Below are positions 41,215-52,317 of a DNA stretch of 64,000 nt, piece after piece; the stretch's first letter is position 1; each line of letters begins with the position of its first letter. Under the pieces are notes generated by a model, which saw only the letters and a list, made by a program, of their open reading frames with translations, searched no databases and was not told the DNA's origin. Location: NCBI RefSeq assembly GCF_000621445.1, contig NZ_JHYI01000012.1:1-64000 (forward strand). The letters are read 5' to 3'. The DNA is from Alkalihalobacillus bogoriensis ATCC BAA-922. GTDB taxonomy: Bacteria > Bacillota > Bacilli > Bacillales > Bacillaceae_F. Position numbers and translations under genes: made by a program.

Positions 41215-41403
41215 ACGTATCGGACATTTATTCCATTATTTTACGTTTATTCGGGTAAAATGAAAACCTATCGGACATCTTTTCCGTTATTTCCTCATTA
41301 TTACAGGAAATTCAGAGAAAAACCATATAGTAGCGGCATAGATGTCCATTAGTCTGCCTGAAAACAACAAAACAGTGAAAATAACGGAACGAATGTCCGA
41401 ATG
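41215..41403. repeat. Q51 four-unit dyad element, copy D
   Basis: Direct units start at 41221 and 41272, and inverted units have TGTCCG/A at 41343 and 41394; both spacings are exactly 51 bp. The third unit has lost part of its left arm. It sits between the facing terminators of clpP and crh, so it should be nearly silent transcriptionally. Confidence 0.85.
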
Positions 41404-41420
41404 GGATTCTGGCATATACG

Positions 41421-41452
41421 AAAAAACAAGCACAGCCATGTGTGCTTGTTTG
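41421..41452 (-). terminator. crh terminator
   Basis: A 10-bp stem AACAAGCACA with TGTGCTTGTT and a six-base loop, followed on the minus strand by a T run. It lies just after the crh stop. Confidence 0.9.
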
Positions 41453-41455
41453 TTG

Positions 41456-41713
41456 TTATTCTTCTTTTCCAATGAAGTTTTCAAGAGCAGCAATTGCTTC
41501 TTCTTCATCTTTTCCATCCACAATAACGTTGATGGTAACACCTTTACCGATTGCTAAACTCATAATACCCATAATGCTTTTCGCATTCACTTTTCTTCCT
41601 TCTTTTTCAATAAAGATATCAGAAACAAATCGATTCGCTTCTTGTACAAATAATGCAGCCGGACGAGCCTGCAACCCTGTTTTTAATTTCACTTCCATTT
41701 GTTTTTCAACCAT
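41456..41713 (-). CDS. crh: Catabolite repression HPr-like protein Crh
   Basis: An 85-residue HPr paralogue for regulation only. Gln15 replaces the catalytic His of HPr (TGLQARPAALFVQEANRF), so it cannot carry PTS phosphate, while Ser46 (AKSIMGIMSL), the HprK target, is kept. Crh-Ser-P is a corepressor of CcpA at cre sites such as those before mtlA and rpoN. I use the ATG at 41713 with GGAGGAG upstream, matching B. subtilis Crh (85 aa). It is last in the yvcI-rapZ-glmR-whiA-crh cluster. Confidence 0.96.
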   Translation of the reverse strand: MVEKQMEVKLKTGLQARPAALFVQEANRFVSDIFIEKEGRKVNAKSIMGIMSLAIGKGVTINVIVDGKDEEEAIAALENFIGKEE

Positions 41714-41777
41714 CTTCTTCTCCTCCATTCATTCTACTATATATGATAAATTAAATAAGCACGTGACAAAACGTTTC

Positions 41778-42728
41778 CTAAATTTCAATTTTTGCTCCCG
41801 AACGAATTCGATCTGCAATTTCATCTAATTTTCGTAAACGATGATTGACACCAGACTTACTTACTTTCCCACTTGACATCATTTCACCTAGTTCTTTTAA
41901 TGTTACATCTTGATGTTCCACTCGGAGCTTCGCGATTTCGCGCAATCGTTCTGGTAATTGGTCTAAACCAATTTCTTCGTCAATCAGACGAATATTTTCA
42001 ACTTGGCGCATCGCCGCCCCAACCGTTTTATTTAAATTAGCTGTTTCACAATTGACAAGTCGATTGACTGAATTTCTCATATCTTTCATTATGCGCACAT
42101 CTTCAAAATAAAGCAATGCTTGGTGAGCTCCAATGATGTTTAAAAATTCCGTTATCTTTTCACTTTCTTTGATGTACGTAATAAATCCTTTTTTTCTTTC
42201 TAAAATTTTTGCCTTTAAATCAAAAACGTTCATTAGTTCACATATCGATTGATTATGTTCTTCATACAAAGAGAAAATTTCTAAATGATAACTTGACGTC
42301 TCAGGATGATTCACAGAACCACCAGCTAAAAAAGCACCTCGTAAATAAGCACGCTTACAACAAGTTTTTTCAATAATGTCTGGAGAAATCTCACGGATAA
42401 ACGTAAACCCTTCTCCTATAATACTTAATTCTTCTAATAAAAGCCTTGTATTTTCCGTAATCCTCACTAAATAGACATTATTTTTCTTTAACCTCATCTT
42501 TTTTTGGACAAGAAGCTCAATATCAATCGTTCGGTATAATTTCTTAATTAAAATATATATCCTTCTTGCAATGGCTGCATTTTCGGTTGAAATATCCAGG
42601 CTAAGTTTTTGACTACTATATGACAATGTGCCATTCATCCGAAGCAATGCTGCTAATTCTGCTCGAACACAACATTCATCACTTTCTAATTGAGTGAGTT
42701 CTTTTTTTGTTTTTGCTGCAAAAGACAT
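41778..42728 (-). CDS. whiA: DNA-binding protein WhiA
   Basis: A 316-residue protein with an N-terminal LAGLIDADG-like domain derived from homing endonucleases ([20 protein letters not shown] near residue 125) and a C-terminal helix-turn-helix ([20 protein letters not shown]). In Streptomyces it controls sporulation; in B. subtilis it binds DNA and affects cell division and chromosome segregation. A GAGGGGTGA site precedes the ATG. It is 33 bp after glmR and before crh, the B. subtilis order. Confidence 0.95.
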   Translation of the reverse strand: MSFAAKTKKELTQLESDECCVRAELAALLRMNGTLSYSSQKLSLDISTENAAIARRIYILIKKLYRTIDIELLVQKKMRLKKNNVYLVRITENTRLLLEELSIIGEGFTFIREISPDIIEKTCCKRAYLRGAFLAGGSVNHPETSSYHLEIFSLYEEHNQSICELMNVFDLKAKILERKKGFITYIKESEKITEFLNIIGAHQALLYFEDVRIMKDMRNSVNRLVNCETANLNKTVGAAMRQVENIRLIDEEIGLDQLPERLREIAKLRVEHQDVTLKELGEMMSSGKVSKSGVNHRLRKLDEIADRIRSGAKIEI

Positions 42729-42761
42729 TGCCTCACCCCTCTATTTTTAAATTATCCCCTG

Positions 42762-43706
42762 TTATGCTAACGTTAATATCGCTTCAGACACTTTATGGGC
42801 ATCATGGCGAATTAATTGTTCCCTGTAATGGATAAAGGAACCGTTTATGACGGATAAATCCATCTTCTCTAATTTTTCTTTATCAAACAGAACGGGTACT
42901 GCCCCTTCTTCAGCATATTTATATATAATATGTTGAGGAATTTCTTGTTGATTTACGATGATATGATTCACTAAGCCTTTACCACAATGACTGATAATCG
43001 CATGTACATGGTCAGATGCATGGTAATGATCCGTTTCTCCTTGTTGAGTCATCACATTACAAATATAGACTTTTTTTGCTTTTGATTTTTTTACTTCATC
43101 AGCAATTCCAGGAACGAGCAAGTTAGGAAGGATGCTTGTATAAAGACTTCCAGGTCCAATCACGATACAATCCGCTTCTCGTATCGCTTCAATACTTTCT
43201 TCAAGTGGTGTTATAATTTGTGGTGATAAAAAGACTCGCTTAATCTTTTTACCTATAGTCGGGATTTTCGACTCTCCCGTCACCACGGTTCCATCACACA
43301 TTTCTGCATGAAGCACAATACTATGATTGGCTGCTGGTAACACTTTTCCCCTAACATTTAACACTCGACTAATTTCTGATATCCCTTTTGCAAAATCTCC
43401 GGTAATCGATGTAATCCCTGCTAATAATAGATTTCCTAACGTATGTCCAGACAATCCATTTCCATTTTCAAACCGGTGTTGAAATAACTCTTCCAATAAC
43501 GGTTCCACTTCCGAAAGCGCCGTCAAGACATTTCGGACATCCCCGGGTGGTGGAATATCTAATTCATTTCGAAGTCGTCCTGAACTTCCCCCATCATCTG
43601 CAACCGTAACGATTGCAGTAATATCAACCGGAAATGTTTTCAGTCCTCGCAATAGGACCGATAACCCTGTTCCTCCGCCAATAACAACAATTTTTTTTCT
43701 ATTCAC
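42762..43706 (-). CDS. glmR: Gluconeogenesis factor GlmR (YvcK)
   Basis: A 314-residue protein of the YvcK/CofD-like fold with the nucleotide-sugar-binding N-terminus GGGTGLSVLLRGLK, then DDGGSSGRLR and PPGDVRN. In B. subtilis it binds UDP-GlcNAc, stimulates GlmS and is needed on gluconeogenic carbon sources and for cell-wall precursor supply. It overlaps the rapZ stop by one base (TAATG). Its neighbour RapZ/YvcJ also senses cell-wall precursors in other bacteria. Confidence 0.95.
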   Translation of the reverse strand: MNRKKIVVIGGGTGLSVLLRGLKTFPVDITAIVTVADDGGSSGRLRNELDIPPPGDVRNVLTALSEVEPLLEELFQHRFENGNGLSGHTLGNLLLAGITSITGDFAKGISEISRVLNVRGKVLPAANHSIVLHAEMCDGTVVTGESKIPTIGKKIKRVFLSPQIITPLEESIEAIREADCIVIGPGSLYTSILPNLLVPGIADEVKKSKAKKVYICNVMTQQGETDHYHASDHVHAIISHCGKGLVNHIIVNQQEIPQHIIYKYAEEGAVPVLFDKEKLEKMDLSVINGSFIHYREQLIRHDAHKVSEAILTLA

Positions 43707-44602
43707 TAATGAGATTCCTTACCTTTCTCAATATCTCGATGACTCGTGTGTACGACATATTCTTCAGTAAATTCTTTACTAAAATATTCTGCTAATGTTA
43801 CGGACCGATGCTTTCCACCTGTACACCCAATCCCAATGACGACTTGGCTTTTTCCTTCCCGCTTATATTGGGGTAACATATACGTAAATAAATCTTGTAA
43901 CTTCTCAATAAACTGTTGTGTCTCAGACCATTTCAATACATATGATGATACTTCCTCATCCAAGCCTGTTTTCGGTCTCATATGGTCAATATAATGTGGA
44001 TTTGGCAAAAAGCGAACATCAAAAACAAGGTCAGCATCGATCGGAATCCCATATTTAAAACCAAAGGACATAAAGTTAATTGAAAACGGGTGTTTCTCAG
44101 TTGACGAAAAACGTTGAATAATTTTTTCTCTTAATTGAATCGGCTTTAAATCAGTTGTATCAATTATTTGCTGTGCTCTTCCTTTTAAATCCTCTAATAT
44201 TTCACGCTCAGCTTTAATTCCATCTAGCGGTAATCCTTTAGGTGCTAATGGATGAGCTCTTCTCGTTTCCTTATATCGTTGCACGAGTTTTGCATCTTTT
44301 GCATCTAAAAAGAGAATTTGTGGTGTGACATGAAATGTTCGTGTTTGACTTAATGAGTCAATCGCTTCAAACATATCCTGAAAAAATTCTCGTCCACGCA
44401 AATCAATAACTAAGGCGACTTTATTCATTTTTCCACCAGAGTTTTCGATTAAGTCAATAAACTTCGGAATAAGAGCAGGCGGTAAATTATCAACACAGAA
44501 ATAACCTAAGTCTTCAAAGCTTTGGACTGCCACTGTTTTCCCAGCACCTGACATTCCCGTGATAATAACGATTTGAATATCTTCTTTAAACTCTTCCATC
44601 AT
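43706..44602 (-). CDS. rapZ: RapZ/YvcJ family nucleotide-binding protein
   Basis: A 298-residue P-loop protein with Walker [11 protein letters not shown] near residue 15, the conserved YFCVDNLPP and the C-terminal signature [12 protein letters not shown]. In E. coli RapZ guides decay of the sRNA GlmZ; the B. subtilis homologue YvcJ is an ATP/GTPase linked to competence and perhaps nucleotide-sugar sensing. It lies between the Nudix gene and glmR. Two adjacent ATG codons (44602, 44599) are possible starts behind GAGGGTGA. Confidence 0.93.
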   Translation of the reverse strand: MMEEFKEDIQIVIITGMSGAGKTVAVQSFEDLGYFCVDNLPPALIPKFIDLIENSGGKMNKVALVIDLRGREFFQDMFEAIDSLSQTRTFHVTPQILFLDAKDAKLVQRYKETRRAHPLAPKGLPLDGIKAEREILEDLKGRAQQIIDTTDLKPIQLREKIIQRFSSTEKHPFSINFMSFGFKYGIPIDADLVFDVRFLPNPHYIDHMRPKTGLDEEVSSYVLKWSETQQFIEKLQDLFTYMLPQYKREGKSQVVIGIGCTGGKHRSVTLAEYFSKEFTEEYVVHTSHRDIEKGKESH

Positions 44603-44654
44603 TCAAATCACCCTCTCTATAATTTAAGAGCATGTCTCACTAACAAACTTTTCA

Positions 44655-45122
44655 TTACTTTGTTGGTTCTGGATTTAAACGGTACGAAAGTAAAGAATAC
44701 TCTTGTGTATAATAAAACGTTCCATATATCGGTGTTGATTGATAAAGAAGATGCTGGAAAACATATCGGTCTCCTTCTGCCATCGGTAATTCAGTCACAT
44801 CATCTTTTGAAAACCATTGTAATGTGCCTTCCGGAGAGTGAACAATCGATTCGCCTTCATGCTGGGTAGCTTTAAAGGTAAACAACATCCACTCATCTAT
44901 AACGGTATTTTCATCTTGTACAATGATCGTAAAAACACCAAACAGCTCTGGTTTTTTTATCCTTATGCTTGTTTCTTCGTAATATTCACGTTTTACTGAT
45001 TCTAGGACAGATTCCTCAGGCTCCATTTTTCCACCTGGGGCAACCCACCATCCGCGTCGAGGCTTTTGTAACAAAAGAACTCGGTCGCCGTCCATTAATA
45101 TACAATTCGTTACCCTCTGCAC
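44655..45122 (-). CDS. yvcI: Nudix hydrolase (YvcI-like)
   Basis: A 155-residue Nudix pyrophosphohydrolase. The Nudix box is GGKMEPEESVLESVKREYYEE, written here as GGKMEPEESV continuing to the REYYEET helix near residues 38-60. I set the start at the GTG at 45122, with GAGGTGA eight bases upstream; this gives the same N-terminus (VQRVTNC) and length as B. subtilis YvcI. The open frame runs 88 codons further, but that part crosses H160 copy c and is not real. The substrate is probably a nucleoside di- or triphosphate derivative. Confidence 0.9.
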   Translation of the reverse strand: MQRVTNCILMDGDRVLLLQKPRRGWWVAPGGKMEPEESVLESVKREYYEETSIRIKKPELFGVFTIIVQDENTVIDEWMLFTFKATQHEGESIVHSPEGTLQWFSKDDVTELPMAEGDRYVFQHLLYQSTPIYGTFYYTQEYSLLSYRLNPEPTK

Positions 45123-45207
45123 TGTCTTCACCTCACTGTAATACTTCTTTATTATACTATTACGTTGATGAAGAAGAAAGAGAGTCGTGCGGATGTAACA
45201 AGTATGT

Positions 45208-45312
45208 AAAGAAAAACGCTGGATCATCTTTTCTTTTCGAGCGAAGTGCGGAGCCTTCGCTCTTCTATAATAAGCTTCAAAAGCTTTACTGCTATACGAA
45301 TTTTTTATATTT
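45208..45312 (+). repeat. H160 dispersed repeat, copy c (internally deleted)
   Basis: Starts like the full copies (AAAGAAAAACGCTGGATC) and ends with the same AAGCTTTACTGCTATAC region. The middle jumps from gcgaagtgcggag straight to ccttcgctctt, losing about 75 bp including the central hairpin. It lies in the trxB-yvcI gap. Confidence 0.75.
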
Positions 45313-45319
45313 TCCTGTA

Positions 45320-45358
45320 TGTAAAAAAAAAGGGCACGGACGCAAAATGTCCGTGCTA
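45320..45358 (-). terminator. Strong terminator after trxB
   Basis: An 8-bp GC-rich stem GCACGGAC with GTCCGTGC and a loop of seven bases, followed on the minus strand by a run of nine T. A second, weaker hairpin (45443-45478) lies directly after the trxB stop. Confidence 0.85.
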
Positions 45359-45478
45359 ACAAGTAATATATAAAAAAGGGGGTCAATTACTTATCTATAT
45401 AATACCCCGTTATTGTTTCACGACTGTTACAAAAGAGTTAAAATGGAATTACGTTTTATTAAGTTAACGTAATATCCA

Positions 45479-46453
<975 letters not shown>

Positions 46454-46527
46454 TCATCCTTATCCAATCTATTTGGATTTATGTTTCAAATTTACCGTAT
46501 TTAAAACAACAAAGTCCACCATTCTGC

Positions 46528-47592
46528 TCAAATATTCATCATAAATGACGTATAGTAAACATCGTTAGCTTCCAATGTTTTTTCTAATAAACGAATTAAT
46601 AATGTTTCTGCTTCTTTATCGCCTAATAATGCAGCTCGATTCCAAGCTGCTTCCGCCTTATTGAAATCAGCACAATGATAAGCGGCAACAGCGAAACATT
46701 TTAAAAATGGGATGCTTTCTCGGTAATGATGTTTTTGTAATGTTATGAGTGAATCATAACTTTTTTTGAACTCTTGTGCTTTCGAAAACACCGTTGCTAT
46801 GCGAAAGCGATGGTCTAAATCAATCGGTTTTACGGTACAAAGAGCAGAAACAATTTTCTTTGCTTCTTCATTATTCCCAATTTCAAGGTAAAAATCAGCT
46901 AGATTACATAAAGCCATAAGATTACCTTTGTCTTTTTCAATAACTTCTAATGTAATCGAAATCGCCTTATCCACTTCATGATTTAAAAACAATGCTTGTG
47001 CTAATTGATTATACGCAGCCCAAAAATTCGGATGCTCAGCAATGATCGCTTCTAATTGTTGAATTGCTTCCGAAAATTTTCCACTTTCCATATATCGTCT
47101 TGCCTTGTCATGTTTATTTATAATGATTGTTTCTTTATCAACTTCAGTAAAAAACTCACTTTCTTCCCGTTCAAATTCAAGAACTTCTAATAAGTCAAGC
47201 GCATCATCGTAAAAGTCACCGTCAGGTTGTTCTTCCAAATACACATGAACCATTTTTTCTGCTTTGTCAATGAACCCTAAATGAGCATAATTATTCGCTA
47301 AAAAGAAATAGCATTCTGCTAATGTCGGGTCAAGTTCTTCTAACACATACAAAAGTTGTTCATTCGACCGTTCAAACTCCCCAAGCTCTGCTAAAACAGC
47401 GGCTAACTGGCAATAAAAAGCAGGTTCACTTTCTTTCATTTCTACTGCTTTTTGAAGAAAAAATAACGCTCGTTTCATATTGTTTTTTCGATACGCTTTA
47501 ATTCCCTTATCAAAAAAGTAATCACCAGTTTGCCGAAACGGGATCACTGTTCCTCGTTTTTTTGTTGTCTCCTCATGATCGCTAACTTTCAT
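46528..47592 (-). CDS. TPR-repeat protein (YvcD-like)
   Basis: A 354-residue soluble protein made almost wholly of tetratricopeptide helices. Recognisable units begin near residues 27, 62, 95, 170, 204 and 236 (for example FSEAIQQLEAIIAEHPNFWAAY). TPR arrays mediate protein contacts; the partner is unknown. It occupies the place of B. subtilis yvcD between hisI and trxB. The his terminator separates it from hisI, so it belongs to the trxB side or has its own promoter. Confidence 0.85.
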   Translation of the reverse strand: MKVSDHEETTKKRGTVIPFRQTGDYFFDKGIKAYRKNNMKRALFFLQKAVEMKESEPAFYCQLAAVLAELGEFERSNEQLLYVLEELDPTLAECYFFLANNYAHLGFIDKAEKMVHVYLEEQPDGDFYDDALDLLEVLEFEREESEFFTEVDKETIIINKHDKARRYMESGKFSEAIQQLEAIIAEHPNFWAAYNQLAQALFLNHEVDKAISITLEVIEKDKGNLMALCNLADFYLEIGNNEEAKKIVSALCTVKPIDLDHRFRIATVFSKAQEFKKSYDSLITLQKHHYRESIPFLKCFAVAAYHCADFNKAEAAWNRAALLGDKEAETLLIRLLEKTLEANDVYYTSFMMNI

Positions 47593-47659
47593 TTCTGTTG
47601 ATTTCCCCCTTTACGAGCATAGAGCTTAGGACAGTATCAGAAGTATTAAGTGTAGCATA

Positions 47660-47699
47660 ACCTGTAAAACCCCGCTATGATTTTCCTTCATAGCGGGGG
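47660..47699 (-). terminator. Terminator of the histidine operon
   Basis: Correction on direction: the minus-strand his operon reads toward lower coordinates, so this 11-bp stem (CCCCGCTATGA 47670-47680 with TCATAGCGGGG 47688-47698) ending in TTTT lies just after the hisI stop. It ends the eight-gene operon. Confidence 0.9.
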
Positions 47700-47706
47700 A
47701 TTTCTT

Positions 47707-48330
47707 TTAGCGTCTTTCTTTTAATACATGTAACACTTCATCTAATGGCAAATTTTGTTCGCGTAACAAAACAAGCAAATGGAATAGCAAATCCGCAACT
47801 TCCCACTTTAATTCTTCTTGATCACGATTTTTTGAAGCTATGATCACTTCACTCGCTTCTTCGCCGACTTTCTTTAAAATTTTGTCAACACCTTCTGTAA
47901 ACAAATAAGTCGTATAGGACCCTTCTGGTCGCTCTGCTTCTCGTTTCGCAATTAGTGCCTCAAGCTCATTAATAATCGCAAAACGGTCCCCATCTCCACT
48001 TTTATCAACAGATTGAATTAATGACTCTGAAAAACAACTATATGCCCCTGTATGACAAGCAGGTCCTTTTGGTTCTACAAGGACAACGATAGAATCAGCA
48101 TCACAATCGTATTTGACATCAACGATCGTTTGCGTATTACCTGATGTTGCACCTTTATGCCATAATTCTTGACGTGAACGACTCCAAAACCACGTTTCCT
48201 TTGTTTCCAATGTTTTTTGTAGAGATTCTTTATTCATATAAGCTAGTGTTAATACTTCCTTACTTTGAACGTCTTGTACGATCGCAGGTACAAGACCTTT
48301 CTCATCAAATGAAATCATATCAATATTCAT
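47707..48330 (-). CDS. hisI: Bifunctional phosphoribosyl-AMP cyclohydrolase / phosphoribosyl-ATP pyrophosphatase
   Basis: Catalyses steps two and three of histidine synthesis. The N-terminal HisI domain (1 to about 110) has [16 protein letters not shown] and the zinc-binding Asp/Cys cluster DCDADS with CHTGAYSCF. The C-terminal HisE domain (about 115-207) has the all-alpha MazG-like core [15 protein letters not shown]. The 207-residue fusion is usual in Bacillus. Its start overlaps the hisF stop by four bases. It is last in the operon. Confidence 0.96.
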   Translation of the reverse strand: MNIDMISFDEKGLVPAIVQDVQSKEVLTLAYMNKESLQKTLETKETWFWSRSRQELWHKGATSGNTQTIVDVKYDCDADSIVVLVEPKGPACHTGAYSCFSESLIQSVDKSGDGDRFAIINELEALIAKREAERPEGSYTTYLFTEGVDKILKKVGEEASEVIIASKNRDQEELKWEVADLLFHLLVLLREQNLPLDEVLHVLKERR

Positions 48331-49085
48331 CGAATCTCCACCCCTTTCTCTTTCAATGCCACCTTCACTTCTTGAACAGATGTTTCTTTATAATGGAAAA
48401 TCGAAGCGGCTAAAGCTGCATCACAACCGGATTGTTCAAAGATTTCATAAAAGTCATCTTTGCAACCAGCCCCACCTGAAGCAATTACGGGTACCGTAAC
48501 CGCATCATTAATCGCTTTTGTTAAGCTCACATCAAAACCCGCTTTTTCACCATCACAGTCCATACTCGTCAAAAGAATTTCTCCCGCTCCACGTTTCACC
48601 GCTTCTTTTGCCCATGCAACAGCTTCCCACTCTGTTGCATTTCTGCCACCGTGTGTCCATATTCGCCAAGACCCAAGCTCGTCATCATATTTAGCATCGA
48701 TCGCAACAACAATACATTGTGAACCAAAATAATCAGCCCCTTCGGTAATGAGCTCAGGTCGTAACACGGCAGATGTATTTAAAGATACTTTATCTGCACC
48801 AGCCCGCAATACTCGTTTCATATCGGCTAACGAATTAATTCCACCACCAACTGTGAATGGAATCGCTAAAGTACCCGCAACTTCTTCAACAACTTCCACC
48901 ATTGTTTCTCGTCCTTCATGGGAAGCAGAAATATCTAAAAAAACAAGTTCATCTGCGCCTTGCTCATCATAAAACGCCGCTAATTCAACAGGGTCTCCCG
49001 CATCTTTTAAATCAACAAACTGAACACCTTTCACGACACGACCATCTTTCACATCCAAACAAGGAATAATCCGCTTAGTTAGCAT
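48327..49085 (-). CDS. hisF: Imidazole glycerol phosphate synthase, cyclase subunit
   Basis: With HisH it forms IGP and AICAR from PRFAR. It is a 252-residue TIM barrel with the catalytic Asp in [15 protein letters not shown] and the second in [14 protein letters not shown] use the ATG at 49085 (MLTKRI, with GGAGGAG upstream); the longer frame runs back into hisA without a site. It overlaps hisA by 11 bases. Phosphate-binding VGGGIN and ASGGAG loops are intact. Confidence 0.96.
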   Translation of the reverse strand: MLTKRIIPCLDVKDGRVVKGVQFVDLKDAGDPVELAAFYDEQGADELVFLDISASHEGRETMVEVVEEVAGTLAIPFTVGGGINSLADMKRVLRAGADKVSLNTSAVLRPELITEGADYFGSQCIVVAIDAKYDDELGSWRIWTHGGRNATEWEAVAWAKEAVKRGAGEILLTSMDCDGEKAGFDVSLTKAINDAVTVPVIASGGAGCKDDFYEIFEQSGCDAALAASIFHYKETSVQEVKVALKEKGVEIR

Positions 49086-49824
49086 CTTTTCTCTCCTCCT
49101 GTAATGCTTGAGTAAGAGTAAATTGATTCGTATACAGTGCTTTTCCGATAATTGCACCAGCTACCCCTTTAGAAGCTTCTTGGCGTAAATCAACTAAATC
49201 TTGAATTTGACTAACGCCCCCAGAGGCAATTACCGCTTTCCCCGTCGCTTCAGCTAACTCAGCACACGCGGCAACATTTGGTCCAGATAACATACCATCT
49301 CTTGAAATATCTGTAAAAATAAACGTTTCAGCCCCATATTTCGCTAGCTCTTTACCTAATTTAACCGCTTTTACTTTTGAAGTTTCTAACCAGCCATTTG
49401 TTGCGACATAACCGTCTCTCGCATCAAGGCCAATCGCGATTTTATTTCCGTACCTGGCTAGTAACTTTTTTGTAAATTCAGGCTGATTGACCGCTATACT
49501 GCCTAATATCACACGATCAACACCTTGATTTAAATAAAACATAACATCTTCTTCTGTCCGGATCCCACCACCAATTTGAATATACGCATCAAGCTCTTTT
49601 GCCGCTTTAATAACATATTCGTGGTTTACTCTTTTCTTTTCTTTTGCTCCATCTAAATCAACCATGTGAATCCATGTTGCTCCACCATCTGCAAATTGCT
49701 TTGCCATATCAAACGGAGAATCTCCATAAACCGTTTCTTGGTTATAGTCGCCTTGAACTAAACGGACACATTTGCCACCTCGCATATCAATGGCTGGATA
49801 TATTTGAAACGTACTCACCGGCAT
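49075..49824 (-). CDS. hisA: Phosphoribosylformimino-AICAR-phosphate isomerase
   Basis: Isomerises ProFAR to PRFAR, step four of histidine synthesis. It is a 249-residue TIM barrel paralogous to HisF, with the catalytic Asp in [19 protein letters not shown] and a second Asp in TDISRDGML. The start at 49824 follows GGAAGGAAGA and lies inside hisH, giving a 38-base overlap, longer than the others in this operon. The next in-frame Met is inside the active-site motif, so the overlap is genuine. Confidence 0.95.
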   Translation of the reverse strand: MPVSTFQIYPAIDMRGGKCVRLVQGDYNQETVYGDSPFDMAKQFADGGATWIHMVDLDGAKEKKRVNHEYVIKAAKELDAYIQIGGGIRTEEDVMFYLNQGVDRVILGSIAVNQPEFTKKLLARYGNKIAIGLDARDGYVATNGWLETSKVKAVKLGKELAKYGAETFIFTDISRDGMLSGPNVAACAELAEATGKAVIASGGVSQIQDLVDLRQEASKGVAGAIIGKALYTNQFTLTQALQEERKDAN

Positions 49825-50455
49825 TCTTCCTTCCTTCTACAATTGCTGTCCAATTTTCAAGCATTTTCATTCCAATGACACTGCTTTTTTCTGGGTGAAA
49901 CTGAGTGCCCATTACATGTCCACGTCCAACAACTGCAGGTACGATTTGATGATAGGAACTACTTGCAATTAGCACATCGACATCAGAGGTTTGTACCGCA
50001 TACGAATGGACAAAATACACGTGTCCTTGCTCTACTTCATCTAATAACGGGTGGTTCGGCTGTTGAAAGTCTAATTGATTCCAACCCATATGCGGAACTT
50101 TATATGAATCACCTTCTTCAGTTACACCAGAAAAACGACGAACAGACCCAGGTAATAATCGCAAGCCCTTCGTTACACCATTTTCTTCACTTTCTTCAAA
50201 CAACAATTGCATGCCTAAACAAATGCCAAGTAATGGTTTTCCTGACGTTGCCCATTGTACGATAAAATCAGCTAAGCCGTCTTGTTGTAAAATCGCCATC
50301 GCATCTTTAAATGAACCGACGCCAGGTAAGATTAAGCCGTCCGCTTTTTTGAGTTCATCGACTTTTTCTGAAACAAAATATGAGACATTCAAGCGTTCTA
50401 GTGCCTTACTGACACTATGAAGATTACCCATTCCGTAATCAATAATGCCGATCAT
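49787..50455 (-). CDS. hisH: Imidazole glycerol phosphate synthase, glutamine amidotransferase subunit
   Basis: Class I glutaminase that feeds ammonia to HisF. The catalytic Cys lies in [13 protein letters not shown] near residue 80 and the His-Glu pair in [11 protein letters not shown] near residue 190. At 222 residues it is about ten longer at the C-terminus than B. subtilis HisH; the extra tail is the part overlapping hisA. It starts directly after hisB ends. Confidence 0.95.
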   Translation of the reverse strand: MIGIIDYGMGNLHSVSKALERLNVSYFVSEKVDELKKADGLILPGVGSFKDAMAILQQDGLADFIVQWATSGKPLLGICLGMQLLFEESEENGVTKGLRLLPGSVRRFSGVTEEGDSYKVPHMGWNQLDFQQPNHPLLDEVEQGHVYFVHSYAVQTSDVDVLIASSSYHQIVPAVVGRGHVMGTQFHPEKSSVIGMKMLENWTAIVEGRKNAGEYVSNISSH

Positions 50456-51049
50456 CTATAACATCCCTTTCGTAGATGGAATCCCTTTAACACGCGCATC
50501 AATTTGTGTAGCTTCATCTAATGCACGAGCTAGCGCTTTGAAAATCGCTTCAATCATATGATGTGTATTGTGGCCGTAATGAACGATAACGTGTAAGTTC
50601 ATTCTCGCTTCAATCGCAAGCTTCCATAAAAACTCATGCACAAGTTCTGTATCAAACGTTCCTACTTTTTGGCTCGGAAACTGCGCTCGAAATTCTAAAT
50701 GAGGACGATTGCTTAAATCAACAACAACTTGAGCAAGTGTTTCATCCATCGGAACAAACGCGGAACCATAACGTTTAATTCCTTTTTTATCACCAAGTGC
50801 TTCTTTCAGAACATGACCTAAACAAATTCCAATATCTTCTGTCGTATGATGATCATCAACTTCTGTATCTCCATTTGCTTCAATCGTTAAATTAAAATGT
50901 CCATGTTTTGTAAATAAATCAAGCATATGCGTTAAAAACGGAACTCCTGTTTCTAAGTTTGAAACACCTTCTCCATCAACAGCAAAATCTAATTTAATTT
51001 TTGTTTCATTCGTATTTCGTTCAATACTCGCACGCCGCTCTGTCATCAT
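50456..51049 (-). CDS. hisB: Imidazoleglycerol-phosphate dehydratase
   Basis: Manganese enzyme that dehydrates IGP to imidazole acetol phosphate. The 197 residues are the monofunctional form without a phosphatase domain. Metal-binding His motifs are [11 protein letters not shown] and a second [12 protein letters not shown] near the C-terminus. It overlaps the hisD stop by four bases. ATG codons at 51049 and 51046 are both possible starts. Confidence 0.96.
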   Translation of the reverse strand: MMTERRASIERNTNETKIKLDFAVDGEGVSNLETGVPFLTHMLDLFTKHGHFNLTIEANGDTEVDDHHTTEDIGICLGHVLKEALGDKKGIKRYGSAFVPMDETLAQVVVDLSNRPHLEFRAQFPSQKVGTFDTELVHEFLWKLAIEARMNLHVIVHYGHNTHHMIEAIFKALARALDEATQIDARVKGIPSTKGML

Positions 51050-52317
51050 TTATCCTCCAATCGAATATCTATCGCTCTTGCATGTGCTTCAAGTCCTTCT
51101 AACCGTGCCAATGTAGTAATTTTATCGGCATTCGCTAAAAACGCTTGCTTACTATATGAAATAATACTTGATTTTTTCGTAAAATCATCGACATTTAACG
51201 GACTAGAAAACCGCGCTGTTCCATTTGTCGGAAGAACATGGTTTGGCCCTGCAAAATAATCGCCAACCGTTTCGGCGCTATACGGCCCGAGAAAAATTGC
51301 TCCAGCATGACGAATTTGGCCTAAGTATAACATTGGTTCTTCAACTAACACTTCTAAATGTTCAGGAGCTAATTTGTTAACGACATCAACAGCCTCAGCC
51401 ATAGACGCTGTCACATAAATCGCCCCGTAATCTTCAATCGATTTTTGTGCTATTTCTTTACGTGGAAGCTTTTGTAATTGCTTTTCCACTTCAATTTTTA
51501 CGTTTTCTGCAACCTCGTTTGATGGGGTAACAAGAACAGATGAAGATAATGGATCATGTTCTGCTTGAGAAAGCAAATCCGCAGCAATAAACGCGGGATT
51601 TGCCCCGTCATCTGCTAAAACGACAATTTCACTCGGCCCAGCTATCATATCAATGGCCACTTCTCCAAACACGGCACGCTTTGCTAACGCGACATATATA
51701 TTACCTGGACCTACTATTTTATCTACTTGAGGAATCGTCTCTGTCCCGTAAGCTAAAGCCGCAACCGCTTGAGCACCACCGACTTTAAACATGTCTGTTA
51801 CACCAAGTTCATGGGCTGTCACTAACACACCTGCAGACCATGATCCATCTTGCTGAGGAGGAGAGACCATCACCACTTTTTTCACCCCTGCGACTTGTGC
51901 GGGGATAACATTCATCATAATTGATGACGGGTATGCAGCCGTTCCACCTGGCACATACACACCTACAGAATCAAGCGGCGTAATTTGTTGGCCAAGAATC
52001 GTTCCATCTTCTTTTGTCGTCATCCATGATTGACGTTTCTGCCTCATATGGAAATCACGAATGTTTTCAATCGCTTCTCGAATCGCTTCTAACACGTTTT
52101 CATTGATTTGTTCATATGCTGCATCAATTTCAGCTTGTGTGACAACAAAAGAGGATAACGAAACACGGTCAAATGTTTCCGTCAACTGAGCAACGGCTTG
52201 ATCACCATCTTGTCGCACTTGTTCGATAATGGCTTCCACCGCTTTACGTTGTTTCTCTGTTCCTGTATCAATCGTTCTTTTTAATGATACATTTTCCGTC
52301 ACCTTAATGATTTTCAT
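51046..52317 (-). CDS. hisD: Histidinol dehydrogenase
   Basis: Zinc- and NAD-dependent enzyme for the last two oxidations from histidinol to histidine. The 423 residues include the family signature region [20 protein letters not shown] (residues about 230-250), the zinc-ligand stretch SQAEHDP and the catalytic region LAPEHLEV. It overlaps hisG and hisB by four bases each (ATGA type), indicating coupled translation. Confidence 0.97.
   Translation of the reverse strand: MKIIKVTENVSLKRTIDTGTEKQRKAVEAIIEQVRQDGDQAVAQLTETFDRVSLSSFVVTQAEIDAAYEQINENVLEAIREAIENIRDFHMRQKRQSWMTTKEDGTILGQQITPLDSVGVYVPGGTAAYPSSIMMNVIPAQVAGVKKVVMVSPPQQDGSWSAGVLVTAHELGVTDMFKVGGAQAVAALAYGTETIPQVDKIVGPGNIYVALAKRAVFGEVAIDMIAGPSEIVVLADDGANPAFIAADLLSQAEHDPLSSSVLVTPSNEVAENVKIEVEKQLQKLPRKEIAQKSIEDYGAIYVTASMAEAVDVVNKLAPEHLEVLVEEPMLYLGQIRHAGAIFLGPYSAETVGDYFAGPNHVLPTNGTARFSSPLNVDDFTKKSSIISYSKQAFLANADKITTLARLEGLEAHARAIDIRLEDK

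Noticed and set aside
45123-45386. N-terminal extension of the Nudix hydrolase
   Set aside because: It crosses H160 copy c, lacks family similarity, and a GTG with a good site gives the normal length.
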